From contig NZ_QMBQ01000015.1 of assembly GCF_003289965.1 (NCBI RefSeq), forward strand, positions 1-41,644: a stretch of 41,644 nt of DNA. The letters are read 5' to 3'. The notes beneath the pieces are model-generated. The model did not search any database and was not told the origin of the DNA. It worked only from the letters and a program-made list of their open reading frames with translations. A program made the position numbers and the translations under genes. Origin of the DNA: Mesorhizobium atlanticum. GTDB lineage: Bacteria; Pseudomonadota; Alphaproteobacteria; Rhizobiales; Rhizobiaceae. Positions 17,640-25,034 of this stretch are shown piece by piece (positions within the stretch are counted from its first letter, which is position 1; every line of letters starts with the position of its first letter).

Positions 17640-19877
17640 TCAGCCCTCAGCCGCGCTTCTGCCGGGGGTGGAAAGGTCCCAGTCGGGATCGGTCTTGCGC
17701 AATCCCGCGACGACGCGGTCGCGCCCGTCCGCCTTTGCCTGATAGAGCGAACGATCCGCCGCGTTGACGATTTCGGTCCACGAGGCGCCGAGTTCTGGGA
17801 AGGCGGACACACCGAACGAGGCGGTGATGGTGCCCAATGTGCGCCCGCGATGCGCCAGATGCAGCTGCTTGACCGCCTTTCGCAGCGCCTCGGCGCGCTC
17901 GGCGGCATCGACAAGTGACGTTCCAGGCATCATCACCGCGAACTCCTCGCCGCCATAGCGCGACACCACGTCGCTTTCCCGGGCATGATCGAGCAGCGTG
18001 CTGGCCACCTGCTTGAGCACGAGATCGCCGGCCTCGTGACCGAAAGTGTCGTTGAACTGCTTGAAATGGTCGACGTCGAGCATGATCACCGCCATCGGCT
18101 GGCCCGAACGCTCCAGGCGCCGCAGTTCGCGGCTGCTCGTTTCCTCGAGATAGCGGCGGTTGTAGAGCCCTGTATTGGGATCACGGATCGATTGCTGTCG
18201 AAGCGTTTCGCGCAGCCGCAAATTGGCCAGCGCCAGGGCCAGCGTGTCGACGACGCCGCGCAGCACCTGCCTTCGCTCGGCCAGCCAGTCCGGCCTGTCG
18301 GCGGCATTGGGCTCCGTGAGATGGACGATGCCGAGCGTCTCGCCCTGCGCCGCCAGCGGCATGCAGACATAGCCGCGCCCGCCATTTTCGGTGATGTGAT
18401 TGCAGCGGGGCGTCAGCATGCCCGGGCCGGCGACATGTTCCTGGCCGCGGCGCAGCGCCCAGCAATCTTCCGGAGCAAATTGGCCGACGCTTGAGCGGAC
18501 TTCGCCCCAATGCGCCATCTCCTCGACCAGATTGCGCGAGGCGCTGGTCAGATGGACCGTTCCGCTCAGGCCGCCGAAAAAATCCGGCATCGCCGAGCCG
18601 ACGACCGAGAATGCCTCCTGGAAGGTGACGCAGGCTTGCAGCAGCTCGCCCAGCTTGACCAAGCGGTTTGTGGCTTCCGACGTCTCTCTCAGCTCGCGGT
18701 TGAGCACCGCCAGCTCCTCGGCACGGTCATTGACCGCCCGCTCGGCGCTGCGCAATTCGCTGATGTCGCTCAGCGTCAGCACGATGCCGCCATCGGCCCG
18801 GTTGAGCGGATTGCAGCTGGCGATCACCGGCAGTTGCGCCCCGTCGGGCTTTACCAGCCGCACCTCGCTTTGGTGCCGGCGGCCCGTGGCAAGCGCCAAC
18901 TCCACCGGCGACGCTCCCGTCCCGAGCCGGTCCCCGGTCTGTCCCCGCATGTCCAGCACCGATCGCCAGTCCTGCCCCTCGATCTTGCTCGCGTGTCGTC
19001 CGGCGATATCGGCGGCGGCCGGATTGACCGTCACGACCCGGCCGTCGCCGTCGATGACGGCGATGCCCTCCGCCACCGTGCGCACGATATCCTCGATGTA
19101 AGCTTTCTGATCGACGAGTTGCCGTCGCGACGCTTCGAGATCCGCTGCCATCGTGTCGAAACCTTTCGCCAGTTGCCCGAATTCGTCCCCGGAGGCGTGG
19201 CCGATGCGGGCGCCGCTATCGCCGCGCGCCAGCGCTTCGATGCCGCGATTGAGGCCGGAAAGACCGGTGCCAAACCGGTTGAGCAGCAGAAACGCGGAAA
19301 ATGCAGCAATCAGCATGGCAGCGGCGGTGGACAAGCCGACAAGCCAGAGCATGGCGTTGGTGCGGTCGTGCGCGGCGCGGAGCAGCGGCGTGTATTCGAA
19401 CAGCACCGCGCCGATGATTTTGCCCGGCGCGCTCTCGATCGGCACCGCCACCAGATTGATCGGCTCCGGCACGTCGGCGCTGTCCTCGACGAAGGCAAGC
19501 GGCTGACTGCCCTCGATCACGCGGCCGACTTCATTGCCGTGATCGTGACCGAATGACTTGCCGACATTCTGTTCCTCGCCTGGCACATCGGCGAGGATGG
19601 TCCTGTCGCGATCGACGACGACGAGATCGCGCTGTGAGTCGCTGTGCTGCAATCGTACGAATTCGCGCAGCGCCTCGGGTCTTTCGAACAATGGTCGTGG
19701 CGCGTCGGCAGTCTTGAAGGCAACGGCGTCCGCCAATTGGCGCGCGACGCTTGTCGCCTCTGCCAGCGCGGCTGATCTGGTCAGCGACATCTGGGACAGG
19801 ATCGCAACAGCGCCCACCACGCCGATCAGGGCCGCGGCGCTTAACAGCGTGGCAGTGATCTGGGTCCTGATGCGCAC
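17640..19877 (-). CDS. Membrane diguanylate cyclase: periplasmic sensor, HAMP, PAS, GAF, GGDEF
   Basis: Predicted to make cyclic di-GMP from two GTP. From GTG 19877 it has about 745 residues: a first membrane helix (about 7-28), a periplasmic region of about 145 residues, a second helix (about 180-205), HAMP, PAS (about 280-400), a GAF domain (about 430-575) and a C-terminal GGDEF domain. The active-site loop reads GGEEF (642-646), a functional variant. An RESD inhibitory site sits five residues before it, so product feedback inhibition is expected. No EAL domain is present. The frame extends to an ATG at 19988, but those 37 residues do not look like a real N-terminus; the GTG follows GAGAGG. 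Confidence 0.88.
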   Translation of the reverse strand: MRIRTQITATLLSAAALIGVVGAVAILSQMSLTRSAALAEATSVARQLADAVAFKTADAPRPLFERPEALREFVRLQHSDSQRDLVVVDRDRTILADVPGEEQNVGKSFGHDHGNEVGRVIEGSQPLAFVEDSADVPEPINLVAVPIESAPGKIIGAVLFEYTPLLRAAHDRTNAMLWLVGLSTAAAMLIAAFSAFLLLNRFGTGLSGLNRGIEALARGDSGARIGHASGDEFGQLAKGFDTMAADLEASRRQLVDQKAYIEDIVRTVAEGIAVIDGDGRVVTVNPAAADIAGRHASKIEGQDWRSVLDMRGQTGDRLGTGASPVELALATGRRHQSEVRLVKPDGAQLPVIASCNPLNRADGGIVLTLSDISELRSAERAVNDRAEELAVLNRELRETSEATNRLVKLGELLQACVTFQEAFSVVGSAMPDFFGGLSGTVHLTSASRNLVEEMAHWGEVRSSVGQFAPEDCWALRRGQEHVAGPGMLTPRCNHITENGGRGYVCMPLAAQGETLGIVHLTEPNAADRPDWLAERRQVLRGVVDTLALALANLRLRETLRQQSIRDPNTGLYNRRYLEETSSRELRRLERSGQPMAVIMLDVDHFKQFNDTFGHEAGDLVLKQVASTLLDHARESDVVSRYGGEEFAVMMPGTSLVDAAERAEALRKAVKQLHLAHRGRTLGTITASFGVSAFPELGASWTEIVNAADRSLYQAKADGRDRVVAGLRKTDPDWDLSTPGRSAAEG

Positions 19878-19988
19878 CAAGCCTCTCAAGACTCGCCATG
19901 GCGGCAAATGTATATGCCAAATTCCGATCGTGCGCGGGGAAATCGTCAGGCCAGTAAATTTGACGTTAAGCGGAGCGAGCCGTGGCAA

Positions 19989-20233
19989 CCCTCAGTCCGG
20001 TCGCGCCGCGCTTCGCAGCATCGACAAGCGAGGCTGCATGACCGGGCCCCCTTCCTGTACGTCATGCCTTCCATTCGCCCGAAATGGCGACGCGTTTCCG
20101 CGCAGCCCGATCAAGCTGGCATGTGCCGACATCGGACAACAGCCGGCGGGGGATGCTTGGCGGCAACGCGTGTGGCAGCAGCCGAAAAACCCTGCCTTGA
20201 CTTTTGGCGCCAAGGACCCGACTTCCTAACGCT
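19989..20233. other. Intergenic region upstream of the RIME-like repeat
   Basis: About 245 bases between the diguanylate cyclase and the repeat before ubiG. No convincing gene. A CCTTGAC (20193-20199) followed by the 10-bp palindrome TTGGCGCCAA could be the ubiG -35 region, but no good -10 hexamer lies 16-18 bases downstream, so I do not call a promoter. Confidence 0.4.
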
Positions 20234-20339
20234 CTGCAGCGCCGCGCGTCCTCTCGGACGCGCAAAGGACGCTGTAGCATTTTGATTTTGCGCATGATCC
20301 TTTCCGAAAATCGAGGCCGATTTTCGGGGTCATGCGCCG
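20234..20339 (+). repeat. RIME1-like intergenic mosaic element, two palindromes
   Basis: About 106 bases with two hairpins. The first has an outer stem CTGCAGCG/CGCTGTAG (20234-20241, 20270-20277; one mismatch) around an inner stem GCGCGTCC/GGACGCGC (20244-20251, 20256-20263). The second has an outer stem GCGCATGA/TCATGCGC (20290-20297, 20330-20337) and an inner stem CCGAAAATCG/CGATTTTCGG (20304-20313, 20318-20327). Layout, length and several core words resemble the S. meliloti RIME1 element as I remember it. It ends one base into the region carrying the ubiG Shine-Dalgarno, so it forms the ubiG 5' leader if transcribed from upstream. Confidence 0.8.
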
Positions 20340-20350
20340 GAGGCTTGCCT

Positions 20351-21100
20351 ATGCCAGAACCCCGTCGATCGACCATCGATGCCGGAGAAGTCGAACGCTT
20401 CTCGGCCCTTGCCGCCGAATGGTGGAACCCGAACGGCAAATTTCGTCCGCTGCACAAGTTCAATCCGGTGCGGCTCGCCTATATTCGCGACCAGGTGGCG
20501 GCCCGCTTCGGCCGCGATCCCCGCGCCGCGCGGCCTTTCGAGGGCCTGCGTTTCCTCGATATCGGCTGTGGCGGCGGCTTGCTGTGCGAGCCGATGGCCA
20601 GGCTGGGCGCCGAAGTGGTTGGCGCCGACGCTTCGGCGACCAACATCGAAGTGGCCAAGCTGCACGCGGCGGAGGTCGGCGTCAGCATCGATTATCGGGC
20701 CACGACCGCCGAGGAACTGGCCGATGCCGGCGAGACCTTCGACGTCATCCTCAACATGGAAGTGGTCGAGCACGTCGCCGATGTCGATTTATTCATCGCT
20801 AAATGCGGCCAGATGGTGCGCCCCGGCGGCATCATGTTCGTAGCCACCATCAACCGCACGCTGAAAGCGCTCGGCCTTGCCATCATCGGCGCCGAATATG
20901 TGCTGCGCTGGCTGCCGCGCGGCACGCATCAGTTCGGCAAGCTGGTGCGCCCGGACGAACTGGAAAAGGCGCTGGGCGCTGCAGGCCTCACGGTGATCGA
21001 CCGCACCGGCGTCATCTATCACCCGTTGGCCGACCGCTGGCAGAAGTCCAGGGATATGGACGTCAACTACATGGTGCTGGCCGAGAAAGCCTCGGTCTGA
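20351..21100 (+). CDS. ubiG: UbiG, ubiquinone biosynthesis O-methyltransferase
   Basis: UbiG carries out both O-methylations in ubiquinone synthesis with S-adenosylmethionine. The 249-residue protein begins with the family-typical segment FSALAAEWWNPNGKFRPLHKFNP (split by a few residues from the start), has the SAM motif LDIGCGGGLLCEPMARLG (about 65-82), the NMEVVEHVAD segment, and the C-terminal GTHQFGKLVRPDEL and DVNYMV stretches. The frame is open upstream through the repeat, but ATG 20351 has CGGAGG seven bases before it and gives the expected length. It is on the opposite strand to lysC; the two are neighbours in related genomes as I recall, here separated by the ABM and cyclase genes. 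Confidence 0.96.
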   Translation: MPEPRRSTIDAGEVERFSALAAEWWNPNGKFRPLHKFNPVRLAYIRDQVAARFGRDPRAARPFEGLRFLDIGCGGGLLCEPMARLGAEVVGADASATNIEVAKLHAAEVGVSIDYRATTAEELADAGETFDVILNMEVVEHVADVDLFIAKCGQMVRPGGIMFVATINRTLKALGLAIIGAEYVLRWLPRGTHQFGKLVRPDELEKALGAAGLTVIDRTGVIYHPLADRWQKSRDMDVNYMVLAEKASV

Positions 21101-21112
21101 TCGCGCCAGGCC

Positions 21113-21616
21113 TCAGGCTTCCAACGGCCGGTAGCCACCCCGCCAGCAGATCAGGGCCTGCCCGGAATCCTGTGTCCTCGCCGCCTCGACCGAGCCGATG
21201 ACGATCGAATGCGTGCCGCGGTCGATCATCTCGTCGAGGCTGCAGTCGAACGCGGCCACCGCATCGGTGAGCAACGACGCGCCGGTCTTCAGCGTCGTCC
21301 ACTCGACGCCCTCATAGCGGTCCTTGCCCTTGATGCCGCCGAAGCCGGAGAAGCGCTCGGCCACCCGCTGGTGCTGGGGCCCTAGCGAGTTGACGCCGAA
21401 ATGCCGGTAACGCTCGATGATCGGCCAGGTCGACGAGGAGCGGTTGACGCAGGCAATCACCTTCGGTGGTTCCGCCGACAGTGACACCACCGAGATGACG
21501 ACGAGGCCGGTGCGGTCGTCGCCGACGCCGGCGGTGATGACGCTGACATTGCCGACGATGAGCCGCATGGCGGCGCGGAAATCCGCGACGCTGACGGGAC
21601 CTTCCGCGTTGGCCAT
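21113..21616 (-). CDS. Flavin reductase family protein (HpaC/NtaB type)
   Basis: A 167-residue flavin reductase expected to supply reduced FMN (using NAD(P)H) to the adjacent monooxygenase. It shows the FRAAMRLIVGNVSVITAG start, VSLSAEPPKVIACVNRSSSTWP (flavin-binding loop) and the HSIVIGSVEAA segment near the C-terminus. ATG 21616 has a strong GAGGAGG Shine-Dalgarno; the longer frame upstream passes through a repeat and into the monooxygenase gene and is not used. It lies 67 bases after the monooxygenase on the same strand with a palindromic repeat filling the gap. Confidence 0.9.
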   Translation of the reverse strand: MANAEGPVSVADFRAAMRLIVGNVSVITAGVGDDRTGLVVISVVSLSAEPPKVIACVNRSSSTWPIIERYRHFGVNSLGPQHQRVAERFSGFGGIKGKDRYEGVEWTTLKTGASLLTDAVAAFDCSLDEMIDRGTHSIVIGSVEAARTQDSGQALICWRGGYRPLEA

Positions 21617-21634
21617 TGCCGCCTCCTCTTTTCC

Positions 21635-21686
21635 TTGACGCAATTTCCGGACGGAAAACCGCTCACACTTTCCTGGAATTGCTCTA
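21635..21686. repeat. Palindromic intergenic repeat, short variant, inside the monooxygenase operon
   Basis: A second copy of the repeat at 2727-2829, lacking the 24-base middle insertion and the left arm. Arms GCAATTTCC (about 21640-21648) and GGAATTGC (21675-21682) can close a long hairpin around the ACGG..CCGCTCACAC core. The right end supplies the TAG stop of the monooxygenase (21684-21686) and the left end stops a few bases before the flavin reductase Shine-Dalgarno. In this place it could protect the upstream mRNA or reduce readthrough, giving unequal expression of the two proteins. Confidence 0.75.
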
Positions 21687-22808
21687 AGCCGCCGACTGCA
21701 TCGCGGCCGGCGCGATGCGGACGCCCCTCTTTTCAAGAATAGGCAGAACCGTGTCGCGGAAATAGGGGAATTCCTCGACATAATCGACGAAAGACAAGGT
21801 CGAGCCGCGGAAGCCGGCCTGATGCAGGGCGGTGATGCCGTCGGCCACCTGCTCGGGCGTGCCGGTCAGCGGAAACCCGCCATGGCCGGCCGCCATGCGA
21901 TCGCGGATAAGCGCCAGAAGATCGTGCGGGAAGGACTGCGCATGCGCGAACTGCAGCCGCACAAGATTGTCCACGGCCGCCCAATCGGCATTGGCGCGGC
22001 CGAAATGCTCAAGATAATCCTTGGCTTCCTTTTCCGTCGGCCGGCACACGACATGGGCAAAGGTCAGCACATCGACGTCCCGGCCGGCAGCACTGCCCTG
22101 TTCCTTCAGCGCCGCGATCTCATCCTTCGAGCGCGCCAGATCGATTGCCGGCGTGAACAGGAAATCGGCGTTGCGGACGGCAAATTTGCGCCCTTCCTCC
22201 GAGCCGGCCGCGTTGAGGATCGGCAGCGGCGACGACGGACGCGGGTCTCCAAGCACATTCTTCAGCTTGAACCAGGCGCCGTCCCAGTCGAAGGCTTCCG
22301 TGCGGCTCCACAGGGCACGCACGATGTCGAACCATTCCTGCGCGTAGCTGTAGCGTGTGGTGTGATCGTCAGGCAGCGTCAGCCCAAGCGCCTCGTATTC
22401 CGGCTTGTTCCAGCCGGCGACGATGTTGAGGCCGATGCGGCCGCGGCTGATCTGGTCGATGGTCGCCAGTTGCTTGGCCACGACCACCGGATGGTTCGCC
22501 GCCGTATGGGTGGTGGCAAAGACGGTGAGGTTACGGGTGAGCGCCAACAGCCCCGCCGCCCAAGTGATCGTCTCAAGCACGTTGCCGTGAAAATTGGTTT
22601 CGCCGCCGTAACCGATCCAGCGGGCGATCGGCAGCATGAAGTCGATGCCGGCGTCATCGAGCAGACGGGCGAGACGCAGATTGTTGTCCCAGGAATTGTC
22701 CCAGCGTTCGGCGACCTTGGTGACGGTCATGCCGCCGGAACAGTTGGACGCGAAGGTGCCGAGAAAGAAAGGCTGCGTGCCGGGCGCGCGCTTGTCGAGC
22801 ATGCTCAT
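21684..22808 (-). CDS. FMN-dependent LLM-class monooxygenase (SfnG/RutA/SsuD-like)
   Basis: A 374-residue bacterial-luciferase-like TIM-barrel protein using reduced FMN and oxygen. Family landmarks are the CSGGMTVTKVAERWD start, DAGIDFMLPIARWIGYGG, AAGLLALTRNLTVFATTHTA, and the strongly conserved AKQLATIDQISRGRIGLNIVAGWNKPEYEALG (in about 115-148). These most resemble dimethylsulfone, alkanesulfonate and pyrimidine monooxygenases. The substrate cannot be told from sequence. The pairing with a flavin reductase supports a two-component enzyme. ATG 22808 has GAGGAGAA upstream. A divergent regulator and a perfect inverted repeat lie directly before it, which suggests substrate-inducible control. 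Confidence 0.88.
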   Translation of the reverse strand: MSMLDKRAPGTQPFFLGTFASNCSGGMTVTKVAERWDNSWDNNLRLARLLDDAGIDFMLPIARWIGYGGETNFHGNVLETITWAAGLLALTRNLTVFATTHTAANHPVVVAKQLATIDQISRGRIGLNIVAGWNKPEYEALGLTLPDDHTTRYSYAQEWFDIVRALWSRTEAFDWDGAWFKLKNVLGDPRPSSPLPILNAAGSEEGRKFAVRNADFLFTPAIDLARSKDEIAALKEQGSAAGRDVDVLTFAHVVCRPTEKEAKDYLEHFGRANADWAAVDNLVRLQFAHAQSFPHDLLALIRDRMAAGHGGFPLTGTPEQVADGITALHQAGFRGSTLSFVDYVEEFPYFRDTVLPILEKRGVRIAPAAMQSAA

Positions 22809-22837
22809 GACGAAGTTCTCCTCATATTTTTGATTAT

Positions 22838-22866
22838 AATTTATGATAGAAAGTCTATCATAAATT
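22838..22866. promoter_or_regulatory. Perfect 12-bp inverted repeat, operator between monooxygenase and regulator
   Basis: AATTTATGATAG (22838-22849) and CTATCATAAATT (22855-22866) are exact reverse complements with a 5-base spacer. The AT-rich site stands out from the GC-rich surroundings. It lies 30 bases before the monooxygenase ATG and 54 bases before the regulator ATG, where a dimeric winged-helix protein could control both promoters. Confidence 0.75.
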
Positions 22867-22919
22867 CATGTGGACGCAATCGCCCCGGTCGGCGCATGCT
22901 CGGCGCGAGGAACAGACAG

Positions 22920-23504
22920 ATGAACGACCGGCGCAAATCTTTGGAAACACAGGAAGAACTGCTCGACCGCGGCTGGCATCTGGCGCGCACGCCGCTGGAA
23001 ATCGACGTCACGGAGGTCGAGTACGCACTGATGCGCTCATACGAGGCATTCGGCCACTGGCAGGCGGAGTGCCTCGCCACGGTGATCGAGTTTTCGGCCA
23101 GCGGTCCGGAAAACGCACTGCTTCACATCATCAGGATGAACGACCGGCCGAAAAGCGTCCGCGACCTCGCCCAGATGACCAACCGCGACGACATTCCCAA
23201 CATCCAGTACAGCCTGCGAAAGCTCCTGAAGGGCGGGCTGATCACGCGCACCGGCAGCGGCAGGGCCGGCGTGACCTATGAGGTGACGCCGCTGGGGCGC
23301 CGGGTGACGGAACGCTATGCCGATATCCGTTCGGTCCTGCTCATCGAAGCGGTCAAGCGCATTCCCGAAATGGCCGAGAAGCTCGAGGACGTCGCGCGCA
23401 CGCTGGAGTTGATGACGGGCATATACGAACAGGCGGCGCGCGCCGCCGCCACCCATCGCCGTCGGCATCCGCGGCCGGAATCCGCCGGCAGCGACGAGGA
23501 TTAG
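22920..23504 (+). CDS. Winged-helix transcriptional regulator, MarR-like
   Basis: A 194-residue protein with a wHTH core (about 60-125): ALLHIIRMNDRPKSVRDLAQMTNRDDIPNIQYSLRKLLKGGL gives the recognition helix region and ITRTGSGRAGVTYEVTPLGRRVTERYADIR the wing. An N-terminal helix-rich part and a C-terminal dimer helix flank it; the tail is basic and acidic without structure. The ATG at 22920 is chosen; a much longer open frame upstream is antisense to the monooxygenase gene. Divergent placement and the perfect palindrome between the genes make it the likely regulator of the monooxygenase operon. Its stop overlaps the stop of the convergent exporter gene by four bases. Confidence 0.82.
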   Translation: MNDRRKSLETQEELLDRGWHLARTPLEIDVTEVEYALMRSYEAFGHWQAECLATVIEFSASGPENALLHIIRMNDRPKSVRDLAQMTNRDDIPNIQYSLRKLLKGGLITRTGSGRAGVTYEVTPLGRRVTERYADIRSVLLIEAVKRIPEMAEKLEDVARTLELMTGIYEQAARAAATHRRRHPRPESAGSDED

Positions 23505-24433
23505 CTACGGGATGATGCCGGCTCGATCCGAAGCGTCGCAGGCGCGCCGTTTTGGCTTTGCGCCTTGGTCGTGATGAACACGCCGGCGGTGATGATGGCC
23601 GCACCCAGCCAGGTCAGAGGCTGGTAGTGCTCGCCGAGGAGGATCGTCCCGGCGAACAGGCCGACGGCTGCCGCCACATAGCCGATCTGGCTGAGATAGA
23701 CCGGGCCACCGACGGCCTGCAGGCGGAAGAAGAAAACGAACATTGCCGAGGCCGAGGCGACCTGTCCGACGATCACCAGCGACACGCCGGCGAGCGGTGC
23801 GAAGGCCTGCCAGCCCAAAAGCGTCAAAATGCCGACGAGGAGCAACGTGGCCGAGGCCAGATGGCTGCCGACGGCGAGCTCGATCGGGCCGGTGCCCTCT
23901 GGCCAGTCGACGGTACGGTAGATGTTGCCGGTCGCGAGGCTGACCGGGATGAGCAGCCCGATCGCCACCCAGAAATATTCCGCCGCCTGGCCGGCCTCGC
24001 CGCGCGTGAGCGCGACCATCACCGCGCCGACGAAGCCGACGGCGATGCCGATGACGCCGAGCAGGTTCGGACGCCTAACGCCGAGCAGGATCGAGAACCC
24101 CAGCGTGATCACCGGCGACAGCGTGAACATGATGCCGGTATAGCCGGCGCCCAGATGCGGGATGGCGGAGAACATCAAAAGATTGGGGATGGCGTAGGAA
24201 ATCGCCGCGGTGACGAAGAAATAGCGCAGCTTGTGTGGAGTCAGCCGGATGCGCGCGCCGCGCAGCAGAAGCGCCAGGAGCAGCACGCCGCCGGCGCCGA
24301 ACGAGATCGTGAAAGCCCAGACCACGGCGGGCACGCCGGCTCCGGTGGCGAGCTTGCCGAAGGGCAGCGTCATGCCAAGCAGGCTGCCGGTCACGACCAG
24401 AAGGCCGATCGCCGAATCCCAGAGCAATTTCAT
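23501..24433 (-). CDS. EamA/DMT family transporter
   Basis: A 310-residue inner-membrane protein with ten hydrophobic helices and the duplicated EamA pattern (about 5-140 and 155-290), typical of drug/metabolite exporters. Features include TLSPVITLGFSILLG at the end of the first repeat and GTILLGEHYQPLTWLGAAIITAGV at the end of the second. The substrate is unknown. ATG 24433 has AGGA seven bases upstream; the longer frame to 24496 runs through the operator region. It is divergent from a MarR gene with an operator-like palindrome between, so repression by that protein is likely. Confidence 0.88.
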   Translation of the reverse strand: MKLLWDSAIGLLVVTGSLLGMTLPFGKLATGAGVPAVVWAFTISFGAGGVLLLALLLRGARIRLTPHKLRYFFVTAAISYAIPNLLMFSAIPHLGAGYTGIMFTLSPVITLGFSILLGVRRPNLLGVIGIAVGFVGAVMVALTRGEAGQAAEYFWVAIGLLIPVSLATGNIYRTVDWPEGTGPIELAVGSHLASATLLLVGILTLLGWQAFAPLAGVSLVIVGQVASASAMFVFFFRLQAVGGPVYLSQIGYVAAAVGLFAGTILLGEHYQPLTWLGAAIITAGVFITTKAQSQNGAPATLRIEPASSRS

Positions 24434-24478
24434 CGGGCTGTCCTGTCGCTGCGTGACCGCTTGGCGGTCGCTTCTTCT

Positions 24479-24521
24479 TAAGGTAAGATAACGCAAAGAT
24501 TCTTTATGTCAAGATACTTTG
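24479..24521. promoter_or_regulatory. MarR-type operator between exporter and MarR gene
   Basis: CAAAGATTCTT (24494-24504) and AAGATACTTTG (24511-24521) form a quasi-palindrome with 9 of 11 positions matching and a 6-base spacer. A second, weaker TATCTT..AAGAA-like site overlaps 24479-24490 on the other strand. Both contain the TATCTTGACAT-like word seen in MarR-family operators. The sites lie just before MarR ATG 24533 and about 60 bases before the exporter start. Confidence 0.65.
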
Positions 24522-24532
24522 TGGTGAGAGAT

Positions 24533-25018
24533 ATGGATCGAGCAGGCAGGGCCATGGAGCAGTGGCGGCGGGAACGGCCGGATCTCGACGTGTCGCCGAT
24601 GGGCGTCATCGGGCGTCTGAATGAAGCCTCGTCGCTCATCGCGCGCGACCGTCTCGGGCCGGTCTTCGCCCGTTTCGGACTGCAGTCCGGCGAATTCGAT
24701 GTCCTGGCGACATTGCGCCGGTCAGGCCCACCCTACGCGCTGACGCCGACCGAGCTCTATGAGGCGACGATGGTGACGTCCGGCGCCATGACCGCCCGCC
24801 TCGATCGCCTGGAAAAGGCGGGGCTGATCCAGCGCGCTCCGCACCCCAGCGACCGGCGCGGCGTCGTCGTGCAGCTCACCGAAAACGGCCGCGAACTCAC
24901 CGACGAGGCACTCGCCGCCCATGTCGCCAACGAGCACGAAATCCTCGCCGGCCTGACGCGCGAGGACCGGGAAATGTTGGCGAAACTGCTGGAAAAACTG
25001 ATCGGAAGCTTAGGTTGA
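24533..25018 (+). CDS. MarR family transcriptional regulator
   Basis: A 161-residue regulator with the MarR winged-helix fold: RFGLQSGEFDVLATLRRSG, then the recognition helix region PTELYEATMVTSGAMTARLDRLEKAGLI and the wing RAPHPSDRRGVVVQLTENGREL (about 62-125), with dimer helices at both ends. The DRR motif of the wing is intact. ATG 24533 with GAGAG upstream is preferred over ATG 24506, which lies inside the operator. It probably represses itself and the divergent EamA exporter; the ligand is unknown. Confidence 0.9.
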   Translation: MDRAGRAMEQWRRERPDLDVSPMGVIGRLNEASSLIARDRLGPVFARFGLQSGEFDVLATLRRSGPPYALTPTELYEATMVTSGAMTARLDRLEKAGLIQRAPHPSDRRGVVVQLTENGRELTDEALAAHVANEHEILAGLTREDREMLAKLLEKLIGSLG

Positions 25019-25034
25019 AATCCTGACGAGAGGA

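Noticed and set aside
20193..20220. CTTGAC before ubiG as a -35 element
   Set aside because: No acceptable -10 hexamer 16-18 bases downstream.
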